NCBI RefSeq assembly: GCF_900142785.1
Contig: NZ_FRCD01000004.1
Span: 227,399 to 291,398 of the forward strand
Direction of reading: 5' to 3'
Source: Chryseobacterium carnipullorum
GTDB taxonomy: Bacteria; Bacteroidota; Bacteroidia; Flavobacteriales; Weeksellaceae
DNA length: 64,000 bases
Shown: positions 51,371 through 60,988 of the stretch, piece after piece
How positions within the stretch are numbered: position 1 is the first letter of the stretch
Layout of the letters: each line of letters opens with the position of its first letter
Notes under the pieces: generated by a model
Told to the model about the DNA's origin: nothing
Seen by the model: only the letters and a program-made list of their open reading frames with translations
Databases searched by the model: none
Made by a program: the position numbers and the translations under genes

Positions 51371-52549
51371 ATGTCATATTATCCTCTTACAAGCATTCCA
51401 GACTACTACGGAATTGATGCTTTACTTACTGAAGAACACAAACTGATCCGTCAATCGGTAAGAGATTGGGTGGAGAGTTTTGTAATGCCGCAAATTGACC
51501 AGGCCGCGCAAAATCATACTGATATTCCGGGCTTAATGAAAGAATTGGGGAAAATCGGGGCTTTAGGTCCATATATTCCTGTTGAATACGGTGGTTCAGG
51601 GTTAGATCAGATTTCTTACGGTCTGATTATGCAGGAACTGGAAAGAGGTGATTCTGCAGTACGTTCTGCTGCTTCAGTACAGAGCTCGCTGGTAATGTTC
51701 CCTATCAATGAATTTGGTTCTGAGGAGCAAAAGAAAAAGTATCTTCCTCAGCTTGCTGCAGGAGAAATGATCGGTTCATTTGGATTAACGGAGCCTAACC
51801 ACGGTTCTGATCCAAGTTCAATGGAAACGTATTTCAAAGATATGGGTGACCACTATCTTCTGAACGGCGCCAAAATGTGGATCACCAATTCTCCGGTATG
51901 CGACATTGCGGTAGTGTGGGCAAAAAATGAAGAAGGAAAAGTACAGGGACTGATCGTTGAAAGAGGAATGGAAGGTTTTACTACCCCTGAAACGCATAAT
52001 AAATGGAGCTTAAGAGCATCGAAAACCGGAGAACTGGTATTCAATGATGTAAAAGTTCCTAAAGAAAACTTACTTCCGGGAGTAACCGGGTTGAAAGGAC
52101 CTTTATCTTGTCTGAATTCTGCAAGATATGGAATCTCATGGGGTGTCATTGGCGCCGCGATTGACTGTTACTGTACAGCGGTTCAGTATTCTAAGGAAAG
52201 AAGACAGTTTGGAAAACCAATCGGTTCTTTCCAGCTTCAGCAGAAAAAACTGGCAGAATTCTTAACAGAGATCACAAAAGCACAATTGTTATGTCTTCAG
52301 TTGGGAAATCTTAAAAATGACCACAAAGCAAGTCCTGCACAAATTTCTATGGCTAAGCGTAACAACGTAAAAATGGCTATCGATATCGCAAGAGAATCCA
52401 GACAAATTCTGGGTGGTATGGGAATCATGGGAGAATTCCCGATGATGAGACACGCCGCCAACCTTGAATCCGTGATCACTTACGAAGGAACACATGACGT
52501 ACACTTATTGATTACCGGTTTAGATATTACAGGAATCAACGCTTTCTAA
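51371..52549 (+). CDS. Acyl-CoA dehydrogenase (glutaryl-CoA dehydrogenase-like)
   Basis: 392 residues. The FAD-binding segment is FGLTEPNHGSDPSSMET and WITNSPVCDIAVVWA, and the C-terminal catalytic glutamate lies in SVITYEGTHDVHLLITGLDI, with ITGINAF at the end. This T-Y-E-G-T arrangement matches the glutaryl-CoA dehydrogenase branch. It would oxidise an acyl-CoA to enoyl-CoA with electrons passed to ETF. Monocistronic with a strong terminator. Substrate is inferred from family. Confidence 0.85.
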   Translation: MSYYPLTSIPDYYGIDALLTEEHKLIRQSVRDWVESFVMPQIDQAAQNHTDIPGLMKELGKIGALGPYIPVEYGGSGLDQISYGLIMQELERGDSAVRSAASVQSSLVMFPINEFGSEEQKKKYLPQLAAGEMIGSFGLTEPNHGSDPSSMETYFKDMGDHYLLNGAKMWITNSPVCDIAVVWAKNEEGKVQGLIVERGMEGFTTPETHNKWSLRASKTGELVFNDVKVPKENLLPGVTGLKGPLSCLNSARYGISWGVIGAAIDCYCTAVQYSKERRQFGKPIGSFQLQQKKLAEFLTEITKAQLLCLQLGNLKNDHKASPAQISMAKRNNVKMAIDIARESRQILGGMGIMGEFPMMRHAANLESVITYEGTHDVHLLITGLDITGINAF

Positions 52550-52573
52550 TTAAAAGCCCAAAATATACAGAAC

Positions 52574-52605
52574 AGGAGTCCGGCCGAATGGCCGGACTCC
52601 TTCTT
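52574..52605 (+). terminator. Terminator after acyl-CoA dehydrogenase gene
   Basis: AGGAGTCCGGCC pairs perfectly with GGCCGGACTCCT around GAAT, followed by TCTTTT. Confidence 0.85.
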
Positions 52606-52712
52606 TTACTCACTTTCCGGGGAACTTATATTCAATGAATAATTATTGATCCATTAATATTATTATAGTTTTATTAAAAACATCTACTTTAATATCACTA
52701 AAAAATATTGAT

Positions 52713-54659
52713 ATGAAAAAAATCTCGATGCTTTTATTTGGTTTAACAGCACCGTTCTTTTTAGCCCAACAGGCAGGAGATCTTGTAAACGTTGAACAGA
52801 AACTGGATTTAACCCCACAGGGCGTTGCTAATTTCATAGCTAACAGTCTCGGGGAGCAGAACGCTCCGGACTTCGTTAGTTATCTCAATGGGTTCAATGT
52901 AGGTCTTAAAGGATACAAAATTACTTACTATACTAAGAATGAAAAAAATGTTTTGGTAAAAGCAACAGGACTCCTGATGTACCCTAACGTGAATTTTAAG
53001 CTCTCTACAGTCGTATCTGATCACGGAACTACAGACAGCAGGGATAATGTCCCTTCTAACTTTAAAGGAGCTTTAACAGCCGGATTTGTCGTCGAACTTT
53101 CTTATGTACTCAATGGCTATATTCTGATGGCTCCTGATTATGTAGGAATGGGGACTGGAGATGGAGTTCATCCCTATGTAGATTACGCTACTGAAGCCGG
53201 AGCAACAATAGATTTCGTCACAGCTGCCAATAAGGTTCTTGCCCAACAAGGAATAAAACGGTACGATGAATACTTTCTGGCAGGCTATTCTCAAGGCGCG
53301 CACGCGGCCATGTCCACTTTAAAAATGCTGAATGTTTCCAATCCCGCCAATTTGAAATTCAAGTATGCTTATATGGGAGACGGACCTTATGATTTTTCAG
53401 GGGTTACTTTAAACAAAGGCGTTTTGGAAAAAGATTTCTATCCGTTCACCTCTTTCCTTGCCAATGTACTCCATACCTGTAACAATACAGGCTATAAAAC
53501 CTATAACACAAGCATTTCAGAGGTCATTTCACCGGAATATCTTGATAAATACAATTACCACGTCGTTCAGGATAACGGAGGTCTTCTTTGGGGTCCGGTG
53601 ATCTGGCGGAATCTTTTCACCCAGAGTTTCGTCAACGATGTCACCAATAATCCGAACAATAATCTCAGACGATGCATGAAACCAAAGGATGTTTATGACT
53701 GGTACAACAAAACGCCTATGACATTGGGACATTCTACGGTAGACTTAGCTATTCCACCGGAAAACACCTCTAAAACAATTGATGTACAGCGTGGCTATTA
53801 CGCCTGGTGGAATCTGAACAAATATAAACTGGATTCTTTTTACTGGGGACCTTTAGGCCATGTGGGAGGCATTGTTCCTTTTACTCTGGCATCCAATGCG
53901 AAATTCAATACCCTTAGAAGCGGTGGTCTTTTGAATCAATGGGCTATATTGTCTTCAAAACAACAGGAAAATAAGCCGGCAGAAACTGTTTCACTCTATT
54001 CTTCCCAGCTGAAACCGGATCTTGGAAATATGCAGCTGGTTGGAATTACAGATTTCAATCAGGAGAAAGCAGCTAATAAATCAGGGACAGAAAGCAGTCT
54101 ATCGACATTAAAAGATGGTGTTTATCTTTTAAAAGTACAGGAAAATAATAATCAGAAATTAATTCCTTATGTTAAGAACACCCCGATAGAAGTTCCTGAA
54201 AATGAGATCATACAATCCGAAAATAACGGGATTTTAAAACTGAAACTTCCTCAGGAAGAATTGATCGCTGTCAATATTTTTGATGCCAATAAAAATTTGC
54301 TTAAAACAGTTTCTCAGGAACAGTATGCAGCTCATGGAGGAATCGAGACAAAAGACATTGACAATCAAAACAATACCTTTGAAATCGTAACTCAATATTA
54401 CAATCTACAGTTTAAAAAATCACAAGACGACCGATCATTAGCCAATAAAAATGAGATATTCACTAAAAATCGTCAGATTGTAGCCAGAACAGATCATGGT
54501 ATTAAAAACATCAGCATTTACAGTATTTCCGGAGCATTGATCCTTCAGCAGGAAGTTAATCAACCTGAATTTGAATCTAATAGTCTGGAATCAGGAATTT
54601 ATATCGTTCAGATGATGGATACTGACGGAAAAACAGTCAACAAAAAAGTAAAACTATAA
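52713..54659 (+). CDS. Secreted alpha/beta hydrolase with type IX sorting domain
   Basis: 648 residues with a signal peptide (MKKISMLLFGLTAPFFLAQ). The hydrolase core has the oxyanion strand YILMAPDYVGMGTGDGVHPY and the nucleophile elbow AGYSQGAHAAM, and a late histidine near LGHVGGIVPF. The C-terminal 90 residues (IKNISIYSISGALILQQEVN ... KTVNKKVKL) are a type A sorting domain for the type IX secretion machinery. Lipase or esterase activity is likely; the substrate is unknown. Confidence 0.82.
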   Translation: MKKISMLLFGLTAPFFLAQQAGDLVNVEQKLDLTPQGVANFIANSLGEQNAPDFVSYLNGFNVGLKGYKITYYTKNEKNVLVKATGLLMYPNVNFKLSTVVSDHGTTDSRDNVPSNFKGALTAGFVVELSYVLNGYILMAPDYVGMGTGDGVHPYVDYATEAGATIDFVTAANKVLAQQGIKRYDEYFLAGYSQGAHAAMSTLKMLNVSNPANLKFKYAYMGDGPYDFSGVTLNKGVLEKDFYPFTSFLANVLHTCNNTGYKTYNTSISEVISPEYLDKYNYHVVQDNGGLLWGPVIWRNLFTQSFVNDVTNNPNNNLRRCMKPKDVYDWYNKTPMTLGHSTVDLAIPPENTSKTIDVQRGYYAWWNLNKYKLDSFYWGPLGHVGGIVPFTLASNAKFNTLRSGGLLNQWAILSSKQQENKPAETVSLYSSQLKPDLGNMQLVGITDFNQEKAANKSGTESSLSTLKDGVYLLKVQENNNQKLIPYVKNTPIEVPENEIIQSENNGILKLKLPQEELIAVNIFDANKNLLKTVSQEQYAAHGGIETKDIDNQNNTFEIVTQYYNLQFKKSQDDRSLANKNEIFTKNRQIVARTDHGIKNISIYSISGALILQQEVNQPEFESNSLESGIYIVQMMDTDGKTVNKKVKL

Positions 54660-54696
54660 TACGATAACACTAGTATATTCTTCATTTCAAATTGAG

Positions 54697-54723
54697 TGCA
54701 TCCCAGCAATGGGGTGCATTTTT
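54697..54723 (+). terminator. Terminator after secreted hydrolase gene
   Basis: TGCATCCC pairs with GGGGTGCA (one T-G) around AGCAAT, then TTTTTT. It overlaps by two bases the end of the minus-strand nuclease gene. Confidence 0.7.
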
Positions 54724-57415
54724 AATTGGAATACGATTTAATATTCTCAATAAAGCTAAGATCGGGATTCAGGATTTCAAGGATAAGATTTTTTACAGAC
54801 ATCATCGCATCATCAATAGTTCCTTTATCAAACTGAAGCGAAACCACTCCCTTTTTAGCCTCTGCAAAACTCCATATTCCTGTTTCAATGGGAAGTCCCC
54901 AGAACTCGGGAAGATTCTGTACCACATAATGGTAAATACACAACTGAAGCGCCTGCTTTCTTTCACTGTTATGAAAATAATCCGTCACGTTGTTCTCATC
55001 AATTTTTACCGTAAGATTTTTAATTTTTGCCGTTTTATAATCAATGATTCTTAAAGTCCCGTTCAGGCGGTCTATCCTGTCAATAAATCCTAAAAACGAA
55101 ATTTTGTCATTCCCATCGAGATAAAAGTCTACATTTTCAAATCTCTTCTCTATGTCTAAAACCTCAAGTGTATTGCCACTTCTCACCAATTCAAGATCAT
55201 GCCTCAACACATTTTCAATTACTTTTTTAGCAATCGCTCTGTGGATGAAATTCATTCCTTTTTCATAGAACTCAGGCTGATGCTTTAGCTTTTCGATAGC
55301 TACATTAATATATTGATCTATATCTTTAATTGAATTCTGTAAATCCTTTTCCTTTAAAATTTTACCTTTAAGTATCTCATATACTTCTTGAAGTGAATAA
55401 TGAACTAAATTTCCGTAGTTTTTCACCGACAATTCTTCTTCTATTTCATCCGTTTCAGAGGTTTTTAATATCTTGGAAAGATAAAAATCGATCGGGTTAT
55501 AAAGGTAGCTGGTAAGGTGTGAAGCGGATACTTTCTCTTTCCATTTCTGAAGCCTTTCCATGACAATTTCCGTCTTCGGTATTTCTATCGGCATTGAAGC
55601 GATCGGCTCGGAAGAATTTTCAATAATGAGGTGTTCAATCGGATGTGAGCTCTCCATTTCGATCTGAGTAATGAAACGGCTCTTTTCTCCGGTATTCACT
55701 CCTGAACTGAGTGCATTGTACAGCAGATGAACATTCTGAGAATCCTGAATCAGCCTGTAAAAGTGATAGGCATAAATACTATCATTTTCCAGAAACGTAT
55801 GCAGATCAAAATACCTTCGGATATCAAATGGGATATAGGTATTCTGTGAATTTCCCAAAGGCAGTTTCCCTTCATTCACAGACAGCATAATAACATTTTC
55901 AAAATTCAAAAGACGGGTTTCCAGAAGTCCCATGATCTGAAGACCTCGGAGGGGTTCTCCCTGAAAATCAATACTTTCAGAATTGACATGCTGATTGATC
56001 AGGATTTCCAGGGTTTCCATTTTAATTTCAAAGTGATAAGGACTCAGCTGGTTTTTAATAATCCTGAATGCATTCTCAAAGTGAGAAACATTTTCGTACT
56101 GGATATCGTCTATTTTAAGCCATTTGATATCACGACAGAAGCTGATCAGCATATCCAGATACACACCCGTGTGGTCAGCTTTTTTAAGAAGATTATAATA
56201 GGAAAGCCCGCTCAGAAGTTCTTCTAAAAGCTTTCTTGAGATATAAACAATATTCCTTTCTTCTATTTTTGTCCTGAAATTACTGATAATCAATTCATCC
56301 TCAGCTGATTTCGGAAGCTCTTCAAGGATCGGAAAAATATCTCGGTAGTAATAAGAAGATTTGTTTTTCTCCAGCTGCTTCTGAAGATAGAAAAGCTGTT
56401 TTACGGCATTGGAAAAAGAAAGATTTTTCAGAGGGAAACCCATGGTAATATTCAGGTTATCAACACCGTACATTACATCCAAACTGGCAGGAAGAAGATT
56501 TTCATCCAGTAATACTACCGCCGTATTGGAATAGGTTTTATTTTCAATTTCCTTAAAAATTTCGGGCAACACTTTAGTCTGCGTCACATTTCCCGAAACT
56601 TCGTATACTTTTATATTTTTTGGCTGGTTAAAATCGTCTTCTATCCAATGAAAAGCCCTTGTATCGTCAAATTCTTTCCATGTTTTATGATTTCTGAGGA
56701 ATTTTCCTGCTTCCTGTCTTTCGTCATCAAAATAATAGCGGTCTGCCTGAAAGAAGCACTGCGCCTTATTCCACTGTAGCAGGCTTCTAACCAGCTTTTC
56801 TTCCACAGGCGTAAAGGCATTGAAGCCACAAAAGACAAAATGTTCTGAAGTATTTTTGGCAAAATCTACAATCTTTGCTTTAGCAGTTTCGTGGATCATT
56901 CCGGAAGTTGCCCAGTTTTTCTCCTGTAATTTCTTCTTTAAAACGGGAAGAAAAATATTCATGTTCTGCCAGAAGTTCAGGAATTTTTTCCTGGGAACAT
57001 CATCATCTTCTCCCAAATCCTGAGCCCATTCCTTGATACGTTCTTCATCAAACATATATTGCAGCACCGCTTCATCACTATCAGAGAATTTCAGGATATC
57101 ATCCCAGTCCTTCTGAAGGGTCGGAAACCACTTTAAAAAGTCGGCAAAATCATCCTTCGGGATAAGACCCAGGTTACGGTAGACATCATAGGCAAAAAGC
57201 CATAAAGAGATCCCCTGAACCGGCTGTTTATCTGCAATCCTGTCAATCAGTTCTTCTACGGTAAAAAAATTGGGAAGAAATCCTGAATAATTATTCTCTT
57301 CCAGAATCTGCCTGATGAATACGATGGGACGCTTTCCGGGCAGAACAATATTAAAGTCCGAGAGGTCCGGATTTTGAGCGAGGAGCTCGTGGATGATCTT
57401 ATTGAGGAATTTCAA
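54722..57415 (-). CDS. PD-(D/E)XK nuclease family protein (AddB-like)
   Basis: 897 residues. The N-terminal 600 residues form a helicase-like region without a clear Walker A (KRPIVFIRQILEENNYSGFL), as in inactive AddB partners. The C-terminal nuclease has VSASHLTSYLYNPIDFYLSK, then GFIDRIDRLNGTLRIIDYKT as the catalytic D...DYK strand. AddB-like proteins take part in double-strand-break resection with a helicase-nuclease partner, which is not in the window. It overlaps the DUF922 gene by 4 nt. The exact role is inferred from family. Confidence 0.83.
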   Translation of the reverse strand: MKFLNKIIHELLAQNPDLSDFNIVLPGKRPIVFIRQILEENNYSGFLPNFFTVEELIDRIADKQPVQGISLWLFAYDVYRNLGLIPKDDFADFLKWFPTLQKDWDDILKFSDSDEAVLQYMFDEERIKEWAQDLGEDDDVPRKKFLNFWQNMNIFLPVLKKKLQEKNWATSGMIHETAKAKIVDFAKNTSEHFVFCGFNAFTPVEEKLVRSLLQWNKAQCFFQADRYYFDDERQEAGKFLRNHKTWKEFDDTRAFHWIEDDFNQPKNIKVYEVSGNVTQTKVLPEIFKEIENKTYSNTAVVLLDENLLPASLDVMYGVDNLNITMGFPLKNLSFSNAVKQLFYLQKQLEKNKSSYYYRDIFPILEELPKSAEDELIISNFRTKIEERNIVYISRKLLEELLSGLSYYNLLKKADHTGVYLDMLISFCRDIKWLKIDDIQYENVSHFENAFRIIKNQLSPYHFEIKMETLEILINQHVNSESIDFQGEPLRGLQIMGLLETRLLNFENVIMLSVNEGKLPLGNSQNTYIPFDIRRYFDLHTFLENDSIYAYHFYRLIQDSQNVHLLYNALSSGVNTGEKSRFITQIEMESSHPIEHLIIENSSEPIASMPIEIPKTEIVMERLQKWKEKVSASHLTSYLYNPIDFYLSKILKTSETDEIEEELSVKNYGNLVHYSLQEVYEILKGKILKEKDLQNSIKDIDQYINVAIEKLKHQPEFYEKGMNFIHRAIAKKVIENVLRHDLELVRSGNTLEVLDIEKRFENVDFYLDGNDKISFLGFIDRIDRLNGTLRIIDYKTAKIKNLTVKIDENNVTDYFHNSERKQALQLCIYHYVVQNLPEFWGLPIETGIWSFAEAKKGVVSLQFDKGTIDDAMMSVKNLILEILNPDLSFIENIKSYSN

Positions 57416-57948
57416 GAGGTTTTGTAACTTTTTAAGTGGTCTATTTCTTCAGTGATGAGGGCATTGTATTCTGCCTGCTTTTCTTTATTCATCCCATGTT
57501 CTGTAATTTTGTCATAGGACATCTGAAAGTTTTTATAATCTTTTGTGATTGTACTGTAAATTGCTTTAAAATTTTTATCGTAATCACCGGAGGTTTTGAT
57601 CTTCTCTTCTACTTCTTTTCTGAATTTTCTGGCAAATAGCTCCGCGATATCGAAATGTTTTTGCTCGTGCAGCAGAATATAATCGTTGATTCTTTTCGTA
57701 TCTTTCCACGATTTGTCTTCGTTAAAAATAGTGGTGATTACAATTTTAACCGGAGACTTCGGATTACTGGATTTTACTACAGAGTATTCCCAGCCGCAAT
57801 GGGTATAGGCGACCACATCGGGATTACCTTTCCGGTTGACCGGGCTTTTAAAATTATCCCAGACAAGCTTCCGGTCTTCCTGCCAGATGATCTTCTGTCC
57901 AGATAAGACATTCAATGCAAGCAGACAGAAAAGTGAAATCAGTTTCAT
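57412..57948 (-). CDS. DUF922 family secreted zinc-protease-like protein
   Basis: 178 residues. A signal peptide (MKLISLFCLLALNVLSGQ) is followed by WQEDRKLVWDNFK and YTHCGWEYSVVKS, typical of DUF922, and by the metal-binding motif LLHEQKHFDIAE. The H-E-x-x-H spacing suggests a zinc site, with proteolysis proposed for the family. Its stop overlaps the ATG of the AddB-like gene (ATGA), so the two are coupled, although their jobs seem unrelated. Confidence 0.82.
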   Translation of the reverse strand: MKLISLFCLLALNVLSGQKIIWQEDRKLVWDNFKSPVNRKGNPDVVAYTHCGWEYSVVKSSNPKSPVKIVITTIFNEDKSWKDTKRINDYILLHEQKHFDIAELFARKFRKEVEEKIKTSGDYDKNFKAIYSTITKDYKNFQMSYDKITEHGMNKEKQAEYNALITEEIDHLKSYKTS

Positions 57949-57954
57949 TATTAA

Positions 57955-58359
57955 TTATTCAACTACAATTGTTTTGGTGATCCAGTTGTTGCCACCATTC
58001 CAGAACTTAAAAGTATACGATCCTTTCTGGCGCGGGCTGAAATTGATCTGGCTTGTTCCCACATGAGCTTTCTGTACACATTGACCTTCAATAGAGTATT
58101 TATAAGCGGTAACAGACCTTTCCAGACTACTGGAAGGAATATAATCATATCCGTAGAACCCTTCACATTCGGACAGATAAGTAGAATACGTTTTAATGCT
58201 CTGTATTGAATTGACATCCATTGTATCCTGCATGATCTTCACACTGTCGATCTTAATTTTACCGATGGACTGTACGGTCTGGTAATCATCATCCTCACAG
58301 GAGATGAACACCAATCCTGAAAACAATACAGACAATCCAATATTTAAAAGATTTTTCAT
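57955..58359 (-). CDS. Hypothetical lipoprotein
   Basis: 134 residues. A lipobox (LFSGLVFISC) followed by EDDDYQTV marks a lipoprotein with an acidic export signal at its start. The mature part is beta-rich and ends GGNNWITKTIVVE. No family recognised. The stop lies 6 nt from the DUF922 start, so an operon with it is likely. Confidence 0.7.
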   Translation of the reverse strand: MKNLLNIGLSVLFSGLVFISCEDDDYQTVQSIGKIKIDSVKIMQDTMDVNSIQSIKTYSTYLSECEGFYGYDYIPSSSLERSVTAYKYSIEGQCVQKAHVGTSQINFSPRQKGSYTFKFWNGGNNWITKTIVVE

Positions 58360-58421
58360 ACCCTCTAATTTACTGATTATTAATAAAAATTCAGTAAAAT
58401 TTACCCTTAATTTACTTAAAA

Positions 58422-59057
58422 TTAAGAATTAAAATTACCTTTTGATACATAAATCACTTTTTTAGTATCGAAAAATTCTTCATCAAAATAGTTTTTAAGG
58501 TTGAAGATTTCACATTTAATTCCAGCCAGTTCTTCAGCAAGATCACCGCCTTTTAAATATAAAACTCCGTTATGCTTGGGATTAATCTGTTCTTTCTCAA
58601 ATTTTCCTTTCAGCCATCTGAGGAATTCCGGCATCTGCGTTACCGCACGGCTTACCACAAAATGGAACTTTTCTTTTACCTTTTCGGCTCTTCCGTGGAT
58701 CGCCGTTAAGTTCGTCAGTCCTACTCCTTCTGCGACTGCATTCACTACAGTAATCTTTTTTCCAATAGAGTCGACCAGAGTAAATTGGGTCTCCGGAAAA
58801 AGGATGGCCAGTGGAATTCCGGGAAAACCGCCGCCTGTTCCGATGTCCAGAACTTTTGTGCCGGGTGCAAATTCCATTATTTTCGCAATTCCCAAAGAAT
58901 GCAGAACGTGTTTTTCATACAGCGATTCCATATCTTTTCTGGAAATCACATTGATTTTTTCATTCCATTCATTGTACAGTTTCTCCAACTGGGTAAACTG
59001 CTTGATCTGCTTCTCTGTAAGATCCGGAAAGTATTTTAATAGTAACGATATTGCCAT
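58422..59057 (-). CDS. rsmG: 16S rRNA (guanine527-N7)-methyltransferase
   Basis: 211 residues from the ATG at 59057; the upstream in-frame ATG would add MQIIIIH, foreign to the family and between the promoter and the start. The SAM-binding motif is KVLDIGTGGGFPGIPLAILF, followed by TLVDSIGKKITVVN and SRAV in FHFVVSRAV. It methylates N7 of G527 in 16S rRNA. Single gene with its own promoter box. Confidence 0.94.
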   Translation of the reverse strand: MAISLLLKYFPDLTEKQIKQFTQLEKLYNEWNEKINVISRKDMESLYEKHVLHSLGIAKIMEFAPGTKVLDIGTGGGFPGIPLAILFPETQFTLVDSIGKKITVVNAVAEGVGLTNLTAIHGRAEKVKEKFHFVVSRAVTQMPEFLRWLKGKFEKEQINPKHNGVLYLKGGDLAEELAGIKCEIFNLKNYFDEEFFDTKKVIYVSKGNFNS

Positions 59058-59075
59058 ATGAATTATTATAATCTG

Positions 59076-59083
59076 CAAAAATA
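59076..59083 (-). promoter_or_regulatory. Putative -7 box for rsmG
   Basis: Minus strand TATTTTTG, an exact TAnnTTTG, 18 nt before the chosen ATG, which supports the shorter start. Confidence 0.5.
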
Positions 59084-59153
59084 AGTTTTATTTCTATTGT
59101 ATTCAAATCGAGTGTTCAGTTCTGGCTTTATTCACTCTTGCAATAACACCCGA

Positions 59154-60491
59154 TCATTTGGCAATACCGGGAATAACGGCAACACTTAAATTCCCGCTCT
59201 TATCTACTGCCTGAACAGCAAAAATATAGTTGTCCTTTGACAGGGGAATTTTAATAGAACGTTCTTTGGTAAATATCTTTTTCTGCCATACAGGACTATC
59301 GGTCTCCCGGGCGAGGACAAAATATCCTGCAGGCATTCCTGACTTGGGCTTCTCCCATTGTAAACTGGTAGAATTGGTAAGTTCCTTAACTTTCATTTCT
59401 ACCCGTTCAGGTTTTGAGGGAGCTTTGGCAAGGCTTGCCAGTACGGCAATATTGGCCGCTACATTTTTTTTCAGATAATTGTAATCTATAAACTCAGGAA
59501 GATCTCCGTACTGCTTATTATTTTCCACTCTTATATCCTGATGCTGATGATCATAATTTTCATAATATTCGGTGAGCCTCACAGAGGGAAATCCCTGATT
59601 GACAAAGCTGGAATGATCTCCTCCACGAAGAAATCTGTCGTTTCTGTAAATCATTTTTATATCAAGTCCTTTCACATATTTCTCTGCAATTTCTTTAATA
59701 TACCGCGCTAACTGTCTGGATTCGCTGTCATTTTCAAGTCCCAGATTCCTGATATTCATTGCTTTTTTATCCAGTTCGGCGTATGACAGCCCTTCACTGA
59801 AAACCCGGAGCGTACGGGTATTGACTTCACCCGTTTCTCCTGCTTCAGGATTTCCGATCATATCGTTGTTCAGGACGGCCTCTATCTGCCAATTTTCTTT
59901 TTTGGCTTTATCCGCAAAAAGTTTTGACCCCAGCAACGACTGTTCTTCACCTGAAAAAGCAACAAAAATGACCGATGCAGGAAATGAAGACCTGCTTAAA
60001 ATTCTTGCAGATTCTATGACTGCACTTACGCCACTGCCATCATCATTTGCACCCGGAGCAAATGAAACCCTGTTCATCACATCTGTTACCCGCGAATCCA
60101 AATGGGCAGAAATCAGAAAAATTCTTTGATCATTCGGATCTGTTCCCTTTAGAAATGCTACAGGATTTCCGAGGTTGACAGCCTTATCTATTCTCTTTCC
60201 ATCCGGCTGAATATCTTCCTGCTGGATGTATACCTCCATTCTTCCTCCGGAATTTTTTGCATAGTCTCTAAATTTTCCCAGCACCCAATTTCTTGCTGCT
60301 CCTATTCCCTGATCTTTACCATCAACAGAGCTTAAAGTATGTCTGGTATGAAAACCTACAAGGGTATTGATATAAGATTTTAAAGAATCTGAACGCACTT
60401 CAGAGACATATTTCTTTATTTCATCATCTTTTGAGCGGGTTTGTGAAAATCCGACAAAAGGAATCAACAGGGCAAGAAGAGTATATTTCAT
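59154..60491 (-). CDS. M28 family metallopeptidase, secreted
   Basis: 445 residues with a signal peptide (MKYTLLALLIPFVGFSQ). The two-zinc site is read in order: LISAHLDSR, GANDDGSG, FSGEEQSLLGS, NNDMIGN and a late histidine in YENYDHQHQ. A C-terminal fibronectin-III-like domain (LQWEKPKSGMPAGYFVLA) follows. It would act as an aminopeptidase or carboxypeptidase outside the cytoplasm; there is no sorting domain. Monocistronic. Confidence 0.88.
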   Translation of the reverse strand: MKYTLLALLIPFVGFSQTRSKDDEIKKYVSEVRSDSLKSYINTLVGFHTRHTLSSVDGKDQGIGAARNWVLGKFRDYAKNSGGRMEVYIQQEDIQPDGKRIDKAVNLGNPVAFLKGTDPNDQRIFLISAHLDSRVTDVMNRVSFAPGANDDGSGVSAVIESARILSRSSFPASVIFVAFSGEEQSLLGSKLFADKAKKENWQIEAVLNNDMIGNPEAGETGEVNTRTLRVFSEGLSYAELDKKAMNIRNLGLENDSESRQLARYIKEIAEKYVKGLDIKMIYRNDRFLRGGDHSSFVNQGFPSVRLTEYYENYDHQHQDIRVENNKQYGDLPEFIDYNYLKKNVAANIAVLASLAKAPSKPERVEMKVKELTNSTSLQWEKPKSGMPAGYFVLARETDSPVWQKKIFTKERSIKIPLSKDNYIFAVQAVDKSGNLSVAVIPGIAK

Positions 60492-60632
60492 AGGATTAAT
60501 CTAAGATGAATTAAAGATACAAAACATAGGCCTTAAGAACCTTTTTTCAATCCATATTTTGCAAAGATTACGTTTTAGAATACGATTTAACAGGAGACAA
60601 AAGACTTGTAAATATATCGTTTGAGATAAAAA

Positions 60633-60653
60633 AAGACCGCTTTCGGCAGTCTT
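60633..60653 (-). terminator. Hairpin terminator of a minus-strand gene
   Basis: AAGACCGC pairs imperfectly with GGCAGTCTT around TTTC, and on the minus strand it is followed by TTTTTTTATC. It lies 8 nt past the stop at 60661. Confidence 0.65.
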
Positions 60654-60660
60654 CATTTCT

Positions 60661-60861
60661 TTATTTATTCTTTTTCAATGGGATTGTCGGAGAACCGAAG
60701 CTTTCTGGCAAGCAAAGCATGCTGGCTCCGCTTTTTTTAAGCTCATTGTAATCCAGCTGGGCAACATAACCGTCTTTAAGATGCATTTCCATTTTCCCTG
60801 CTTTGGAATCTCCATTCATCACCGCCCCATCTTTTTCCGGAAGAAAATACGGTTGAAGCAT
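60661..60861 (-). CDS. Hypothetical protein, possibly 5'-truncated
   Basis: 66 residues: MLQPYFLPEKDGAV ... HLKDGYVAQLDYNELKKSGA ... TIPLKKNK. The sequence is protein-like and closed by a terminator, so this 3' end was once transcribed. A TGA lies immediately before the ATG, and there is no export signal or recognisable start region. The overlapping reading of the other frame (60776-60988) may be part of the original N-terminus after a frameshift. No family recognised. Confidence 0.35.
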   Translation of the reverse strand: MLQPYFLPEKDGAVMNGDSKAGKMEMHLKDGYVAQLDYNELKKSGASMLCLPESFGSPTIPLKKNK

Positions 60862-60960
60862 TCAGAAGCATACTATTTCCAATTCTAATGATTAAATTAA
60901 AACCTGACAAAAATCTTTTTTCTGGTACCACTTTTATTTCTGGGCACAACGTTTTTATTA

Positions 60961-60968
60961 TATATTTG
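60961..60968 (+). promoter_or_regulatory. Putative -7 box for aminotransferase gene
   Basis: TATATTTG, an exact TAnnTTTG, 20 nt before the ATG at 60989, implying a very short leader. Confidence 0.5.
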
Positions 60969-60988
60969 TTAAAATTCAAAAACACCAT

